Positions 34,560 through 42,865 of a stretch of DNA of 64,000 bases are shown here, piece after piece. The DNA lies in the NCBI RefSeq assembly GCF_030867385.1, contig NZ_JAPFBJ010000002.1:969001-1033000 (forward strand). Direction: 5' to 3'. How positions within the stretch are numbered: position 1 is the stretch's first letter; each line of letters begins with the position of its first letter. The translations under genes were made by a program, and so were the position numbers. Below the pieces are notes generated by a model. The model saw only the letters and a list, made by a program, of their open reading frames with translations, was not told the DNA's origin and did not search any database. The stretch is from Sphingobium sp. DEHP117 (GTDB taxonomy: Bacteria; Pseudomonadota; Alphaproteobacteria; Sphingomonadales; Sphingomonadaceae).

Positions 34560-37295
34560 GTGACGACGAGCATTTCGAACAGTCTGGTTGGCTTGAGCCT
34601 GCTTACGGGCGGGAACGGCTTTGCCGCGCTTGGCGGGGTGCAGAAGATCGAGTCCGCCGCCGTGCGCCTCGCCAAGGCGGGCTTTACCCTCGCGCCGACA
34701 ACGCCGCCGTGGAAGGATGCGAAGGCTCCGCCGCCCGACAGTGCGCAGGTGGCCGCGATCAAGCGGCTCGGCTCGATCATCGACAAGGCGGACGCCAGCC
34801 TGCCCGCCGATGTGCAGACGAGCTTCACCGCCTACAAGGCGCTCGACCGGCTGCGCGTGCTCGCCCAGACCGCGTCTGCCGCCACCACCGGCAGCGGCGA
34901 GCGGGCGAAGCTCGACGCACTGTTCGCGCAAGGGCTGACGGATCTGCAGGCCTATCTGGGGCAGGGGCCTTCCGAGACGCTGGATCTGGCATTCGGCATT
35001 CCCACGCGCCGGGCGGAGAGCGTGAGCCTGCCCGTTCCCGCCGCGCTGGAGGTGAAGGGGCAGGGCGTGCTGCCCGCGCGCGATACGCCGATACCGGGGA
35101 TGACGGGCAGCGAGCAGTTCACGCTGACCCTGACCAAGCCGGGGGGCGGCGCGCCGGATGTGGTGAGCGTGGATCTATCCTCTACGCCTCAGCCGCCGAC
35201 ACTCGACAGCGTGGCCAATGCGATCAACGCCGCGATCTCCGCCATTCCGCTGCGCAACCCGGACGGAAGTGTGTTCATCGACCCCGCGACCGGGCAGCCC
35301 AGCCCGCGCTGGCTGGTGCGCTTCGTGCCTGACAAGAGCACCAACACATGGGGCTTCGCGATCAAGAACCCGGCGCAGGAGCATGTGTCGATCGTGCAGG
35401 ACAATGCGCCGGACGCGGTAATGGTCGCGGCGGGGCAGACAGCGCTCGATGCGCCTGAGCAGGTGCGGCTGTTGCGCTTTGACGACCCGGCCAATGGCGG
35501 TGCGCAGCACAGCTATGGCACGATCTCTGGCTATGATCGCCTCGGCACCGCGCTGGCACAGCTTTCTGCGCCCAAGACCACCGCGCCCAAGGGCGTCACC
35601 CTCTCGCAGCCGCAGGTCTTTGCGCCCACCAGCGCCGCCGCCATGGCCACCGCACCCGATGGCAGCAGCTATGTCGTCGGCACTACGGCGGGCGAGCTGG
35701 ACGCGAACCGGCCGGCAGGTGCGCAGGACCTGATGCTCACCAAGATCGACAGCGAGGGGCGGGTGCTGTGGCAGCAGATGCTCGGCGCGGCCGATAGCGC
35801 ATCCGGCGCGGCGGTGAGCATCGCGGCCAATGGCGACGTCGTGGTGGCAGGCACGGTCAGCGGCGCGTTCGACGGCGCGGCCAGCGATGGCGACATGCTG
35901 GTCGCGCGTTACACGCAAGACGGCGATGAACAGTTCGCTATGCTGGTGCGCGCCATCGGCGTCGATCAGGTGAGCGCGATTGCGACCGGCGCGGACGGCA
36001 GCATCTATGTCGGCGGTACGGCGAAGGGCGTCGGCGGTTTCGGCTCCGGCGAAGCGGTGATTGCCAAGCTCGATACCAATGGCCTGGTCACCGCGCGGCG
36101 AACGATAGACGCGGGCGGCGGCGAGAGCGTGCGCGCGCTCGGGATTGCGGCGGACGGTTCGTTGCTCGCGCTCACGAATGAAACCGGCCACGCCGTACTG
36201 AGGCAGATCGACAGTGCGACGCTCGCCACCGACACGGCCAGCATCGATCTTGGCGTGGCGGATGCGCGCACGCTGGCGGTGGCGGCGGATGGCAGCATCG
36301 CGGTCGGCGGCGCGACGGACGCGGCGCTGAGCGGCGCGCAGGTCAACGGCCTTTCGGGCGGACGCGATGGCTTTGTCACGCGCCTGTCCGCCAGCCTGAC
36401 GGGCGCGCAGACCAGCTATGTCGGCAGCAGCGGCACCGATCAGGTGGATAGCGTCGCGTTCCTCAATGGGCGCCTCTATGCGGGCGGGCGGACGAGCGGC
36501 GCGCTGGCCGGCGCGAGCAAGACCGGGGCGACCGATGGGTTTGTCGTAACGCTTGATGCTGCCTCGGGCGGGCAGCTTTCCGCCAGCCAGTTCGGGCGGG
36601 TGGCCGAGCAGACCGGGCCGGTGCGGATTGCGGCTGCGCCCGGCGGGGCGAGCGTGCTCGGCGCGATGGGCCTTGCGCGTGGGGTGCTGACGCCGCAGGA
36701 TTCGGGACTGCTCACCACGCATACATCCCTGCGCGCCGGGGACAGCTTTTCCGTGCGCCTCAACAGCGGCGCGGTGAAGAAGATCACGATAGCGGCGGAC
36801 GACACGCTCGCCACCTTGTCTGCCCGAGTGAAGTTGGCGCTGTCCGGCAAGGCGGCGATCACCACGCCCACCGTCAATGGCGAGAGGCTGCTGCGGATCG
36901 AGGCGAAGGCGGGTGCGGATGTCGAGCTGATCGCAGGGCCGCAGGGCACCGACGCGCTTGCCAAGCTGGGCATGGAGCCTCAGCGTCTGACCGTCCCCGC
37001 TATTGCCGGGCCGAGGGAGCCCAAGGTCCGCCCCGGCGGCACATTTGGCCTCTCGCTCACCGAGGCCTTGTCGATTGGCACCGCGAAGGATGCCGCGATT
37101 GCGCTCAAGGTGGTGAAGGACGCGATTTCCGTCAGCCAGACGGCCTATCGCTCGCTCTATTGGGATGACAGCAAGGCCGCGCTTGCCGAGGCGGGCAGCG
37201 GGGGAGGGCGCGGGCCTTCGCCCTATCAGCAGGCGCAGCTCGCGCGCTATCAGGACGCGCTCACCCGCATCAGCGGCATTACGGGCATTTTATGA
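34560..37295 (+). CDS. Large FlaEY-like flagellar-locus protein with beta-propeller
   Basis: This 911-aa protein has a helical N-terminus (about 1-150), a beta-rich region with two short domains (150-340), six or so propeller-type SBBP repeats (about 360-680; units like AIATGADGSIYVGGTAKG and SIAANGDVVVAGTVSGAF), a hook-protein-like segment (LRAGDSFSVRLNSGAVKKITI, 725-810) and a helical C-terminus (830-911). Size, layout and position recall the Caulobacter FlaEY protein needed for normal flagellin assembly, from memory. The GTG start has GAAGG 9 nt upstream. It overlaps flgB by ATGA, so it is expressed with the rod gene. Confidence 0.6.
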   Translation: MTTSISNSLVGLSLLTGGNGFAALGGVQKIESAAVRLAKAGFTLAPTTPPWKDAKAPPPDSAQVAAIKRLGSIIDKADASLPADVQTSFTAYKALDRLRVLAQTASAATTGSGERAKLDALFAQGLTDLQAYLGQGPSETLDLAFGIPTRRAESVSLPVPAALEVKGQGVLPARDTPIPGMTGSEQFTLTLTKPGGGAPDVVSVDLSSTPQPPTLDSVANAINAAISAIPLRNPDGSVFIDPATGQPSPRWLVRFVPDKSTNTWGFAIKNPAQEHVSIVQDNAPDAVMVAAGQTALDAPEQVRLLRFDDPANGGAQHSYGTISGYDRLGTALAQLSAPKTTAPKGVTLSQPQVFAPTSAAAMATAPDGSSYVVGTTAGELDANRPAGAQDLMLTKIDSEGRVLWQQMLGAADSASGAAVSIAANGDVVVAGTVSGAFDGAASDGDMLVARYTQDGDEQFAMLVRAIGVDQVSAIATGADGSIYVGGTAKGVGGFGSGEAVIAKLDTNGLVTARRTIDAGGGESVRALGIAADGSLLALTNETGHAVLRQIDSATLATDTASIDLGVADARTLAVAADGSIAVGGATDAALSGAQVNGLSGGRDGFVTRLSASLTGAQTSYVGSSGTDQVDSVAFLNGRLYAGGRTSGALAGASKTGATDGFVVTLDAASGGQLSASQFGRVAEQTGPVRIAAAPGGASVLGAMGLARGVLTPQDSGLLTTHTSLRAGDSFSVRLNSGAVKKITIAADDTLATLSARVKLALSGKAAITTPTVNGERLLRIEAKAGADVELIAGPQGTDALAKLGMEPQRLTVPAIAGPREPKVRPGGTFGLSLTEALSIGTAKDAAIALKVVKDAISVSQTAYRSLYWDDSKAALAEAGSGGGRGPSPYQQAQLARYQDALTRISGITGIL

Positions 37296-37702
37296 GTGCG
37301 CTGAACGATGTCATCGCGCAGGCGATGCGCCATTTGGGCGAGCGGCAGCGCGTAATCGCCCAGAACATCGCCAACAGCGACACGCCCGGCTATCGCGCGC
37401 AGGAGCTTGCCGAGCCGACGGCCAGCTTTGCCGCGATGGTCGATGGCCGCATCGCCACGCCGAGGCCGCAGGTGATCCTGAGCGAGGGGATGCGCCGCCT
37501 GGGCGCGCGGCAGGGACATGCCGTCTCGCTGGTCGATGATCCCCATGTCTCTGAGGTGAAGCCGGACGGCAACACGGTGACGCTGGAAGATCAGGTGCTC
37601 AAGATGGGACAGATCCAGGCAGACTATGCCGCGCTCACGGGCCTCTATCGCAAGCAGATGGCGCTGGTCCGTTCTGCGCTTGGCAAAGGCGGCTCCAGCT
37701 GA
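37292..37702 (+). CDS. flgB: Flagellar basal-body rod protein FlgB
   Basis: FlgB (136 aa) is a proximal rod subunit. The family motif RQRVIAQNIANSDTPGYRAQEL (residues 18-39) and the C-terminal MGQIQADYAALTGLYRKQMALVRSAL block are present. It overlaps the preceding gene by 4 bp. Its usual partners flgC and fliE are absent from the downstream side, where flagellar genes end and a thioesterase begins. Confidence 0.92.
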   Translation: MSALNDVIAQAMRHLGERQRVIAQNIANSDTPGYRAQELAEPTASFAAMVDGRIATPRPQVILSEGMRRLGARQGHAVSLVDDPHVSEVKPDGNTVTLEDQVLKMGQIQADYAALTGLYRKQMALVRSALGKGGSS

Positions 37703-37812
37703 AATTCCTGCTGGCGCTTGGCGTGCCGATGCCATAGGCTCGGGGCCGTTGCTTTTGCGCCTCCCCCTCGCGTGAAAGGACATTATGGTCGGCATTTTAC
37801 AAGGGTAATTTC

Positions 37813-38262
37813 ATGGCAAAAGCGGAAGCATGGCGGATGGAGGCTGAGAATTATCCCGTCTCGATCGTCGTTCCGCCCCGATATGCGGACCTCGACACAT
37901 TAGGCCATATCAACAATGTTGCGCTGGCGGCGATGTTTGAAACGGCCCGCGTCCATTTCCATCATCTTCTGGGGCATCATCCTTCTGATGCCGGGGTGCG
38001 CTGGCTGGTGGCGGCGGTTGACCTCAAATTCGTGACCGAAGCGCACTTCCCCTATGATGTCACCATCTACAGCGGCATCGGCCAGATCGGCAATTCAAGC
38101 TGGGTGCTCTATTCGGCCGCTTTTCAACAAGGGGAGTGTGTGGCGACCTGCGATACCGTGATGGTGCTGCATGGGCCGAAGGGGTCTCGCGTGATCGACG
38201 AGCAGGTACGCGCCGTGATGGCGGCGAACCTTGCCCGGCCGGCCCGGGTTGGCGCAGACTGA
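37813..38262 (+). CDS. Hot-dog fold acyl-CoA thioesterase
   Basis: The product (149 aa) belongs to the 4-hydroxybenzoyl-CoA thioesterase/YbgC-like hot-dog family. RYADLDTLGHINNVALAAMFETARVHF contains the catalytic Asp and the HxNN pattern (residues 25-45). Substrate is not determinable. It starts 110 bp after flgB and faces rpmJ convergently. Confidence 0.85.
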   Translation: MAKAEAWRMEAENYPVSIVVPPRYADLDTLGHINNVALAAMFETARVHFHHLLGHHPSDAGVRWLVAAVDLKFVTEAHFPYDVTIYSGIGQIGNSSWVLYSAAFQQGECVATCDTVMVLHGPKGSRVIDEQVRAVMAANLARPARVGAD

Positions 38263-38274
38263 ACCGGCTTGTCC

Positions 38275-38307
38275 AATAAAAAACCCGGCCGCTGCATGGG
38301 CCGGGTT
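38275..38307 (-). terminator. Terminator of rpmJ
   Basis: AACCCGGCC (38282-38290) pairs perfectly with GGCCGGGTT (38299-38307). On the minus strand the hairpin is followed by TTTTTTATT. It lies 33 bp after the rpmJ stop and also sits just behind the convergent thioesterase gene. Confidence 0.85.
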
Positions 38308-38339
38308 GTTCGTCGCGAGGCGACAGGCTGGCTTGAGGC

Positions 38340-38465
38340 TCAGCCCTGACGCGCCTTGAAGCGGCGGTTGGTCTTGTTGATGACGTAGGTGCGGCCGCGG
38401 CGACGGATCACGCGGTTGTCCCGGTGGCGGTCTTTCAGCGACTTCAGCGAGTTGCGGATCTTCAT
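38340..38465 (-). CDS. rpmJ: 50S ribosomal protein L36
   Basis: L36 (41 aa) has the sequence blocks [35 protein letters not shown] and a short RQG tail. It is the long, cysteine-free form that does not bind zinc, common in alphaproteobacteria. The gene is monocistronic with a terminator directly downstream. Confidence 0.95.
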   Translation of the reverse strand: MKIRNSLKSLKDRHRDNRVIRRRGRTYVINKTNRRFKARQG

Positions 38466-38654
38466 GGCTTGGCCTTTTTACGTGATTCTGGTGTCTGGTA
38501 AAACGAAGCGCTGCCCCTATGGGGATCAGGCCGCAAAGTCAAGGCCGGGAGCTCAAGCTTTTTGCGAAGGGCGTGCTCGTTCAGCCTTGATGCAGCGAAA
38601 ACGTGCGACCATCGTATAAACAGGATAAGGGTTGGGCGAAACAGGGAGAGTGCG

Positions 38655-39260
38655 ATGCGCGGAATATATGACAAGGCCAGGCTGTTCCTTCCGCTAATGC
38701 TGCTGGGCGGCTGTGCGACGTCGGTGTCGCCGGTCGAGGTCACGCGCTTTCACGCGCCCGACCCGGTGGCGCGCTCTGGCGGGTTCCTGATCGAGCCGAT
38801 GGTGCCGCAGGCGTCTGATTCGATCGAGTTCCGCACCTATGCCGCCGCCGTGAGCCAGGAAATGCAGCGCATCGGTTTCGTTGATGAGGCGGGCAAGCAG
38901 ACCTTCGCGGCCAGCCAATATGTCGTGCGCGTTGATGCGCAGCGCAGCGTGCAATCGCCGCTCTCCAGCCGTTCACCCGTCAGTGTCGGAGTCGGGGGTT
39001 CCACCGGCAGCTATGGCAGCGGGGTGGGGCTGGGCATCGGGTTTGATCTCTCTGGCAAGCCCAAGAATATCGTGACCACCTCGCTGTCCGTGCAGATTCG
39101 CAAGCGGGCAGACAATAGCGCGATCTGGGAAGGCCGCGCGGTGACGCAGGCGAAGGAAGGTGCGCCCGCATCCCAGCCCGGCATGGCCGCTGCCAAGCTC
39201 GCGAGTGCGCTTTTTAGTGGCTATCCCGGAAAGTCCGGAGAGACTATCACCGTCAAATGA
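38655..39260 (+). CDS. DUF4136-type lipoprotein
   Basis: The precursor (201 aa) has a lipoprotein signal peptide with lipobox LLGGC (cysteine at residue 20). The mature region resembles DUF4136: a paired-residue pattern with FIEPMVPQ-like FLIEPMVPQ, QYVVRVDAQ and SVGVGGSTGSYGSGVGLGIGFDL, a glycine/serine-rich beta hairpin. GGGAGAG precedes the ATG. The function of the family is unknown. It overlaps the carboxypeptidase gene by ATGA. Confidence 0.8.
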   Translation: MRGIYDKARLFLPLMLLGGCATSVSPVEVTRFHAPDPVARSGGFLIEPMVPQASDSIEFRTYAAAVSQEMQRIGFVDEAGKQTFAASQYVVRVDAQRSVQSPLSSRSPVSVGVGGSTGSYGSGVGLGIGFDLSGKPKNIVTTSLSVQIRKRADNSAIWEGRAVTQAKEGAPASQPGMAAAKLASALFSGYPGKSGETITVK

Positions 39261-40393
39261 CGGCATCATTCTCGATCAGCAGCAGCTTCGACGCAGGCAA
39301 TATCCGCGTGACATCCACCGATTGCGCCGCTGCGCCATGGCGGGCGGAGCTGGAGATTGCGGCCGATCACCAGAGCGAGTTTTATCAGTGGTTTCACTTC
39401 CGCGTGTCGGGCGCGGCGGGGCAAGCGGTGCAGCTGGTGCTCACCAACTGCGCGGGCGCGGCCTATCCCGGCGGGTGGCCGGGCTATAAGGCGCGGGTGA
39501 GCGAGGACCGCGTGCACTGGCGCATGGCGGAGACGGACTATGCCGACGGCCGGCTTACGATCCGCGTTACCCCGCAGACCAACGCCCTGTGGGTCGCCTA
39601 TTTCGCGCCCTATTCGATGGAGCGGCATCATGATCTTATCGCATGGGCGGCGGGGCAGCCGGGGGTGGCACACAAGGAGCTTGGCCTGACGCTCGATGGC
39701 CAGCCGCTCGACCTTATCAGCATGGGCGAGGGAGCCAAGCAGGTCTGGCTCTATGCGCGGCAGCATCCGGGCGAGACGATGGCCGAATGGTGGATGGAAG
39801 GCGCGCTGAGGCGGTTGTGCGACCCTGAGGACAGCGTGGCGCGGCTGTTGCGCGCGCGGGCGCGCATCCACTGCGTGCCGAACATGAACCCGGACGGCAG
39901 CCGGCGCGGGCATTTGCGCACCAATGCTGTGGGCGTGAACCTCAACCGCGAGTGGCATGATCCCTCGCTTGAGCGCAGCCCGGAGGTATTTCACGTGCGC
40001 GCGGAGATGGACAGCACCGGCGTCGATTTCGCGATCGATGTGCATGGCGACGAGGCGATCCCGCATGTGTTCATTGCCGGGTTCGAGGGCGTGCCGTCCC
40101 TGAAAGAGGACCGGCTTGCCCTCTATCACCGTTATCGTGAGGTGCTCGCCGCGCGCACGCCGGACTTCCAGACGAAGGTGGGGTATCCGGTTTCGTCACC
40201 GGGCCGGGCGAACCTCTCCATGTCCACCGCGCAGCTCGCCGAGCGCTATGGCGCCGTCAGCATGACGCTGGAAATGCCGTTCAAGGATCATGACGACCTG
40301 CCGGATGCGGACTATGGCTGGTCGCCCGCGCGCTCGATGCAGTTGGGGCGTGATTGCCTCGCCGTGCTGGCCGAGATGATTGACGATGTTTAG
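39257..40393 (+). CDS. M14 family metallocarboxypeptidase (cytosolic CCP type)
   Basis: The enzyme (378 aa) has the bacterial M14 N-terminal beta domain (about 1-115) and a zinc carboxypeptidase domain. Zinc ligands lie in ARQHPGETMAEWW (His and Glu, about 168-172) and DVHGDE (His, about 258), and the catalytic Glu is probably in TLEMPFKDHDD near residue 338; the NPDG and NLNREW motifs are typical of the cytosolic carboxypeptidase (Nna1-like) group. There is no signal peptide. Bacterial substrates are unsettled. Ends convergently with hisZ, overlapping by 4 bp. Confidence 0.88.
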   Translation: MTASFSISSSFDAGNIRVTSTDCAAAPWRAELEIAADHQSEFYQWFHFRVSGAAGQAVQLVLTNCAGAAYPGGWPGYKARVSEDRVHWRMAETDYADGRLTIRVTPQTNALWVAYFAPYSMERHHDLIAWAAGQPGVAHKELGLTLDGQPLDLISMGEGAKQVWLYARQHPGETMAEWWMEGALRRLCDPEDSVARLLRARARIHCVPNMNPDGSRRGHLRTNAVGVNLNREWHDPSLERSPEVFHVRAEMDSTGVDFAIDVHGDEAIPHVFIAGFEGVPSLKEDRLALYHRYREVLAARTPDFQTKVGYPVSSPGRANLSMSTAQLAERYGAVSMTLEMPFKDHDDLPDADYGWSPARSMQLGRDCLAVLAEMIDDV

Positions 40394-41529
40394 TAGGCGG
40401 TTGCGTCCGCGCCGTTGAGCCAGTGGGTGCAGCCGAGCGTGCGGCCATCGTCGGCTTCGGACAAGGCCGCCACTGTCCGCCAGCCTTCCGCCCGCAACGT
40501 GGCGGCGCGTTCGGCATCATGGCCGAGCGGCAGGAAGATGCGCCGTGCCTCCTCCGCGCCGAAGCCCGCGTCGATCAAGGGATCGGGATATAGCGAGAAG
40601 CCGATGGCGGGTTCGCTGTGCCCGTCCTTGTGGGCAATCGTATAGCTGCCGCCGCGCCCCAGCTCGCCGACGAAGCCCTCGGCAAAGATCGAGAAGCCGA
40701 ACCATCGCTGATATTCGAAACCATGGCGCTCAGTCGGGTCCAGCGTCAGCGTGATGTCCCAGCCGATGGGCTTGGCGATGGCACGTAGCGCGGCGATCCG
40801 GCCCGCTAATGCCCCACCTGTCGCGGCGTCGATAGCCTCCAGCCGCTCCATCGCCGGGTGAAATGGCCCGGTCGCCTGGATGAGTGGCAGATAGGCCGCT
40901 GCCTGTGGCCCCAGCGCGACCAGGCCGCCTGCGTCCTTCGCGTCGAGCCGCGCGCGGACCGGCTCGATCAGATCGGGCGAGAGCGGCATCGGCCCTGCCG
41001 CCAGCGTGTCCACCAGATCGGGCAGGGTGAAGTCTATCGTGATCCCGTTGACGCCCGCCGCCTGGAGCGCAGCGATTGCTACGCCCACGATTTCCACGGC
41101 GGCGGCATCGCTGTCCGTGCCGATCAGCTCCGCGCCGAGCTGGGTCTCCTCGCGTTCCGGCCGCAGCTGATCCGCGCGCAGCTTGAGCACCTGGCCCGCG
41201 TAGCTGAGGCGCAATGGCCGCGCAGCCTTGCCCAGCCGGGTCGCTGCAATGCGGCTGATCTGGGCCGTGATATCCGGCCGCAGCGCCAGCATCCGCCCGG
41301 ACGCGGGGTCGGTCGCGCGCATCAGATCCTGCGCGCTGGTGGACTGGAGCCGCACGAGCAGGCTGTCCTCAAACTCCGCCATCGGCGGCATGACCCGCGC
41401 ATATCCGTATGACGCCACGCTATCGAGCACGTGCCGCACCAGCTGCGCCGATGCTTCCGCCTGCGGGGGCAGGCGGTCAGACAGGCCTTCGGGCAGTAGG
41501 CCCATGTCGGGGGGCGGGGATGCGCTCAT
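40390..41529 (-). CDS. hisZ: ATP phosphoribosyltransferase regulatory subunit
   Basis: HisZ (379 aa) is a catalytically inactive histidyl-tRNA synthetase paralogue that activates the short form of HisG in histidine biosynthesis. Class II synthetase-like segments are visible: MLALRPDITAQISRIAATRL, RLSYAGQVLKL and GRGGSYTIA. The absence of a HisRS anticodon-binding domain and family length support HisZ. The start at 41529 is preferred over a 12-residue longer frame. hisG is not in the window. Confidence 0.85.
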   Translation of the reverse strand: MSASPPPDMGLLPEGLSDRLPPQAEASAQLVRHVLDSVASYGYARVMPPMAEFEDSLLVRLQSTSAQDLMRATDPASGRMLALRPDITAQISRIAATRLGKAARPLRLSYAGQVLKLRADQLRPEREETQLGAELIGTDSDAAAVEIVGVAIAALQAAGVNGITIDFTLPDLVDTLAAGPMPLSPDLIEPVRARLDAKDAGGLVALGPQAAAYLPLIQATGPFHPAMERLEAIDAATGGALAGRIAALRAIAKPIGWDITLTLDPTERHGFEYQRWFGFSIFAEGFVGELGRGGSYTIAHKDGHSEPAIGFSLYPDPLIDAGFGAEEARRIFLPLGHDAERAATLRAEGWRTVAALSEADDGRTLGCTHWLNGADATAY

Positions 41530-41572
41530 GCCGGTCGCTTTAGGCGGCAATGCAGGGCGCGACAAGTCCCCC

Positions 41573-42865
41573 TTACATCAGCACATCCACGGTGTGGATC
41601 GCGACGCCGACCAGCCCGCCGACAAGCGTGCCGTTGATGCGGATATATTGCAGATCGCGGCCCACGGCGCTTTCCAGCCGTTCCGTCACGGTGCCCGCGT
41701 CCCAGCCGCGCACCGTCTCGCTCACCAGCCGGACGATGCTGTCGCCATAGCTGGCGGTGAGGCCGACGACGGCGCGGCGGACGAACCGGTTGATCACTGT
41801 CTTGAGCGCCGGATCGCCTTCGATGCTCATGCCGATCTGGCGCAGCGCCTCGCCGAATTTGCCTGCAACGACCGCCTCAGGGTCTCTTGCCACGCGCAGC
41901 AATGCGGCGCGGCCCTGCTCCCACAAGCCATCGATCCATTTCTGGAGGGCGGGATTGGCGATGACCTCGTCACGGATGCGCGCGACCTTCGCCTGCATTT
42001 CGGGGTCGTGCTGAAGCCGGTGGGCGAAGGTCTCCAGCCCTTCGAGCGCGCGCAGGCGGACGGGATGCTCGCGATCCTCCGCCATCTCGGCAAAGAGTTT
42101 CATCAGGCCATCAAGAATGGCGTTGGCCAGCGTCTCATCGAGGCCGGTGAGGCGCAACAGCTTGCCTGCGCGCTGGCTGACCATGGCGCGAATGAGGTCG
42201 GCCTGGCTTTCGAGCGTGCGCGCGGCCCAGCCGATGCCTGCATCGATCACGGCCTCATGCCGCCCCTCGCGCATCGCGGCCTCAAGCGCCTGCCCGATCA
42301 GCGGCGCAAGGTTGAGCGCGCCGAGGCGATGAACCAGTGCGCCCTTTGCCATGCGGCCGAGGCGCTCCTCATCCATCGCCTCCAATATGTCTGCCACCAG
42401 CCGGGAGGCGCCTTGCCGGAGCCGCCCGGCCATGCGTTCGGTCGGGCGCGCGAGGAAACGGCCGACTGCGCCTGCGACATCGAGGCGACCCATGCGCCGC
42501 GCGACCACATGCGGCACGAGGAAATTGTCGCGCAGGAAGGCGGCGAGCGCGTCGCCGATACGGTCCTTGTTGCGTGGGATGATCGCGGTGTGCGGAATCG
42601 GCAGGCGCAGCGGGTGACGGAACAGCGCCGTCACTGCAAACCAGTCCGCCAGCCCACCCACCATCGCCGCTTCCGCGAATGCCTGGACGAAGCCCACGGC
42701 GGGGTGGACGTCTGCCCACATGCGCGCCGCGATGAAGACGACCGCCATTGCCAACAGCAACCCCGTGGCTGCGCGCTGCATCGCCAGACGCGCGGCATCG
42801 GGCCGGTCTGTCGGTTCGGCTGGCCGCACCTTATTCCGCCGGCTGGGCCGCCGCGCCCTCGCCAT
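41573..42865 (-). CDS. DUF445 (YjiN-type) membrane protein
   Basis: The protein (430 aa) has a transmembrane helix at about residues 32-50, the GGLADWFAVTALFRHPL motif that defines DUF445 (about 70-87), a long helical cytoplasmic or periplasmic central region, and a C-terminal hydrophobic segment (INGTLVGGLVGVAIHTVDVL). The function is unknown. The start lies within the end of the RND pump gene (35-bp overlap), so it is probably the last gene of that operon. Confidence 0.85.
   Translation of the reverse strand: MARARRPSRRNKVRPAEPTDRPDAARLAMQRAATGLLLAMAVVFIAARMWADVHPAVGFVQAFAEAAMVGGLADWFAVTALFRHPLRLPIPHTAIIPRNKDRIGDALAAFLRDNFLVPHVVARRMGRLDVAGAVGRFLARPTERMAGRLRQGASRLVADILEAMDEERLGRMAKGALVHRLGALNLAPLIGQALEAAMREGRHEAVIDAGIGWAARTLESQADLIRAMVSQRAGKLLRLTGLDETLANAILDGLMKLFAEMAEDREHPVRLRALEGLETFAHRLQHDPEMQAKVARIRDEVIANPALQKWIDGLWEQGRAALLRVARDPEAVVAGKFGEALRQIGMSIEGDPALKTVINRFVRRAVVGLTASYGDSIVRLVSETVRGWDAGTVTERLESAVGRDLQYIRINGTLVGGLVGVAIHTVDVLM

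Noticed and set aside
35175..36722. 515-codon minus-strand frame, and similar long frames at 29153-30613 and 43113-44480
   Set aside because: They are antisense to the FlaEY-like gene, to flhA/flbD-like/fliN and to the RND pump respectively; arginine- and histidine-rich without motifs.
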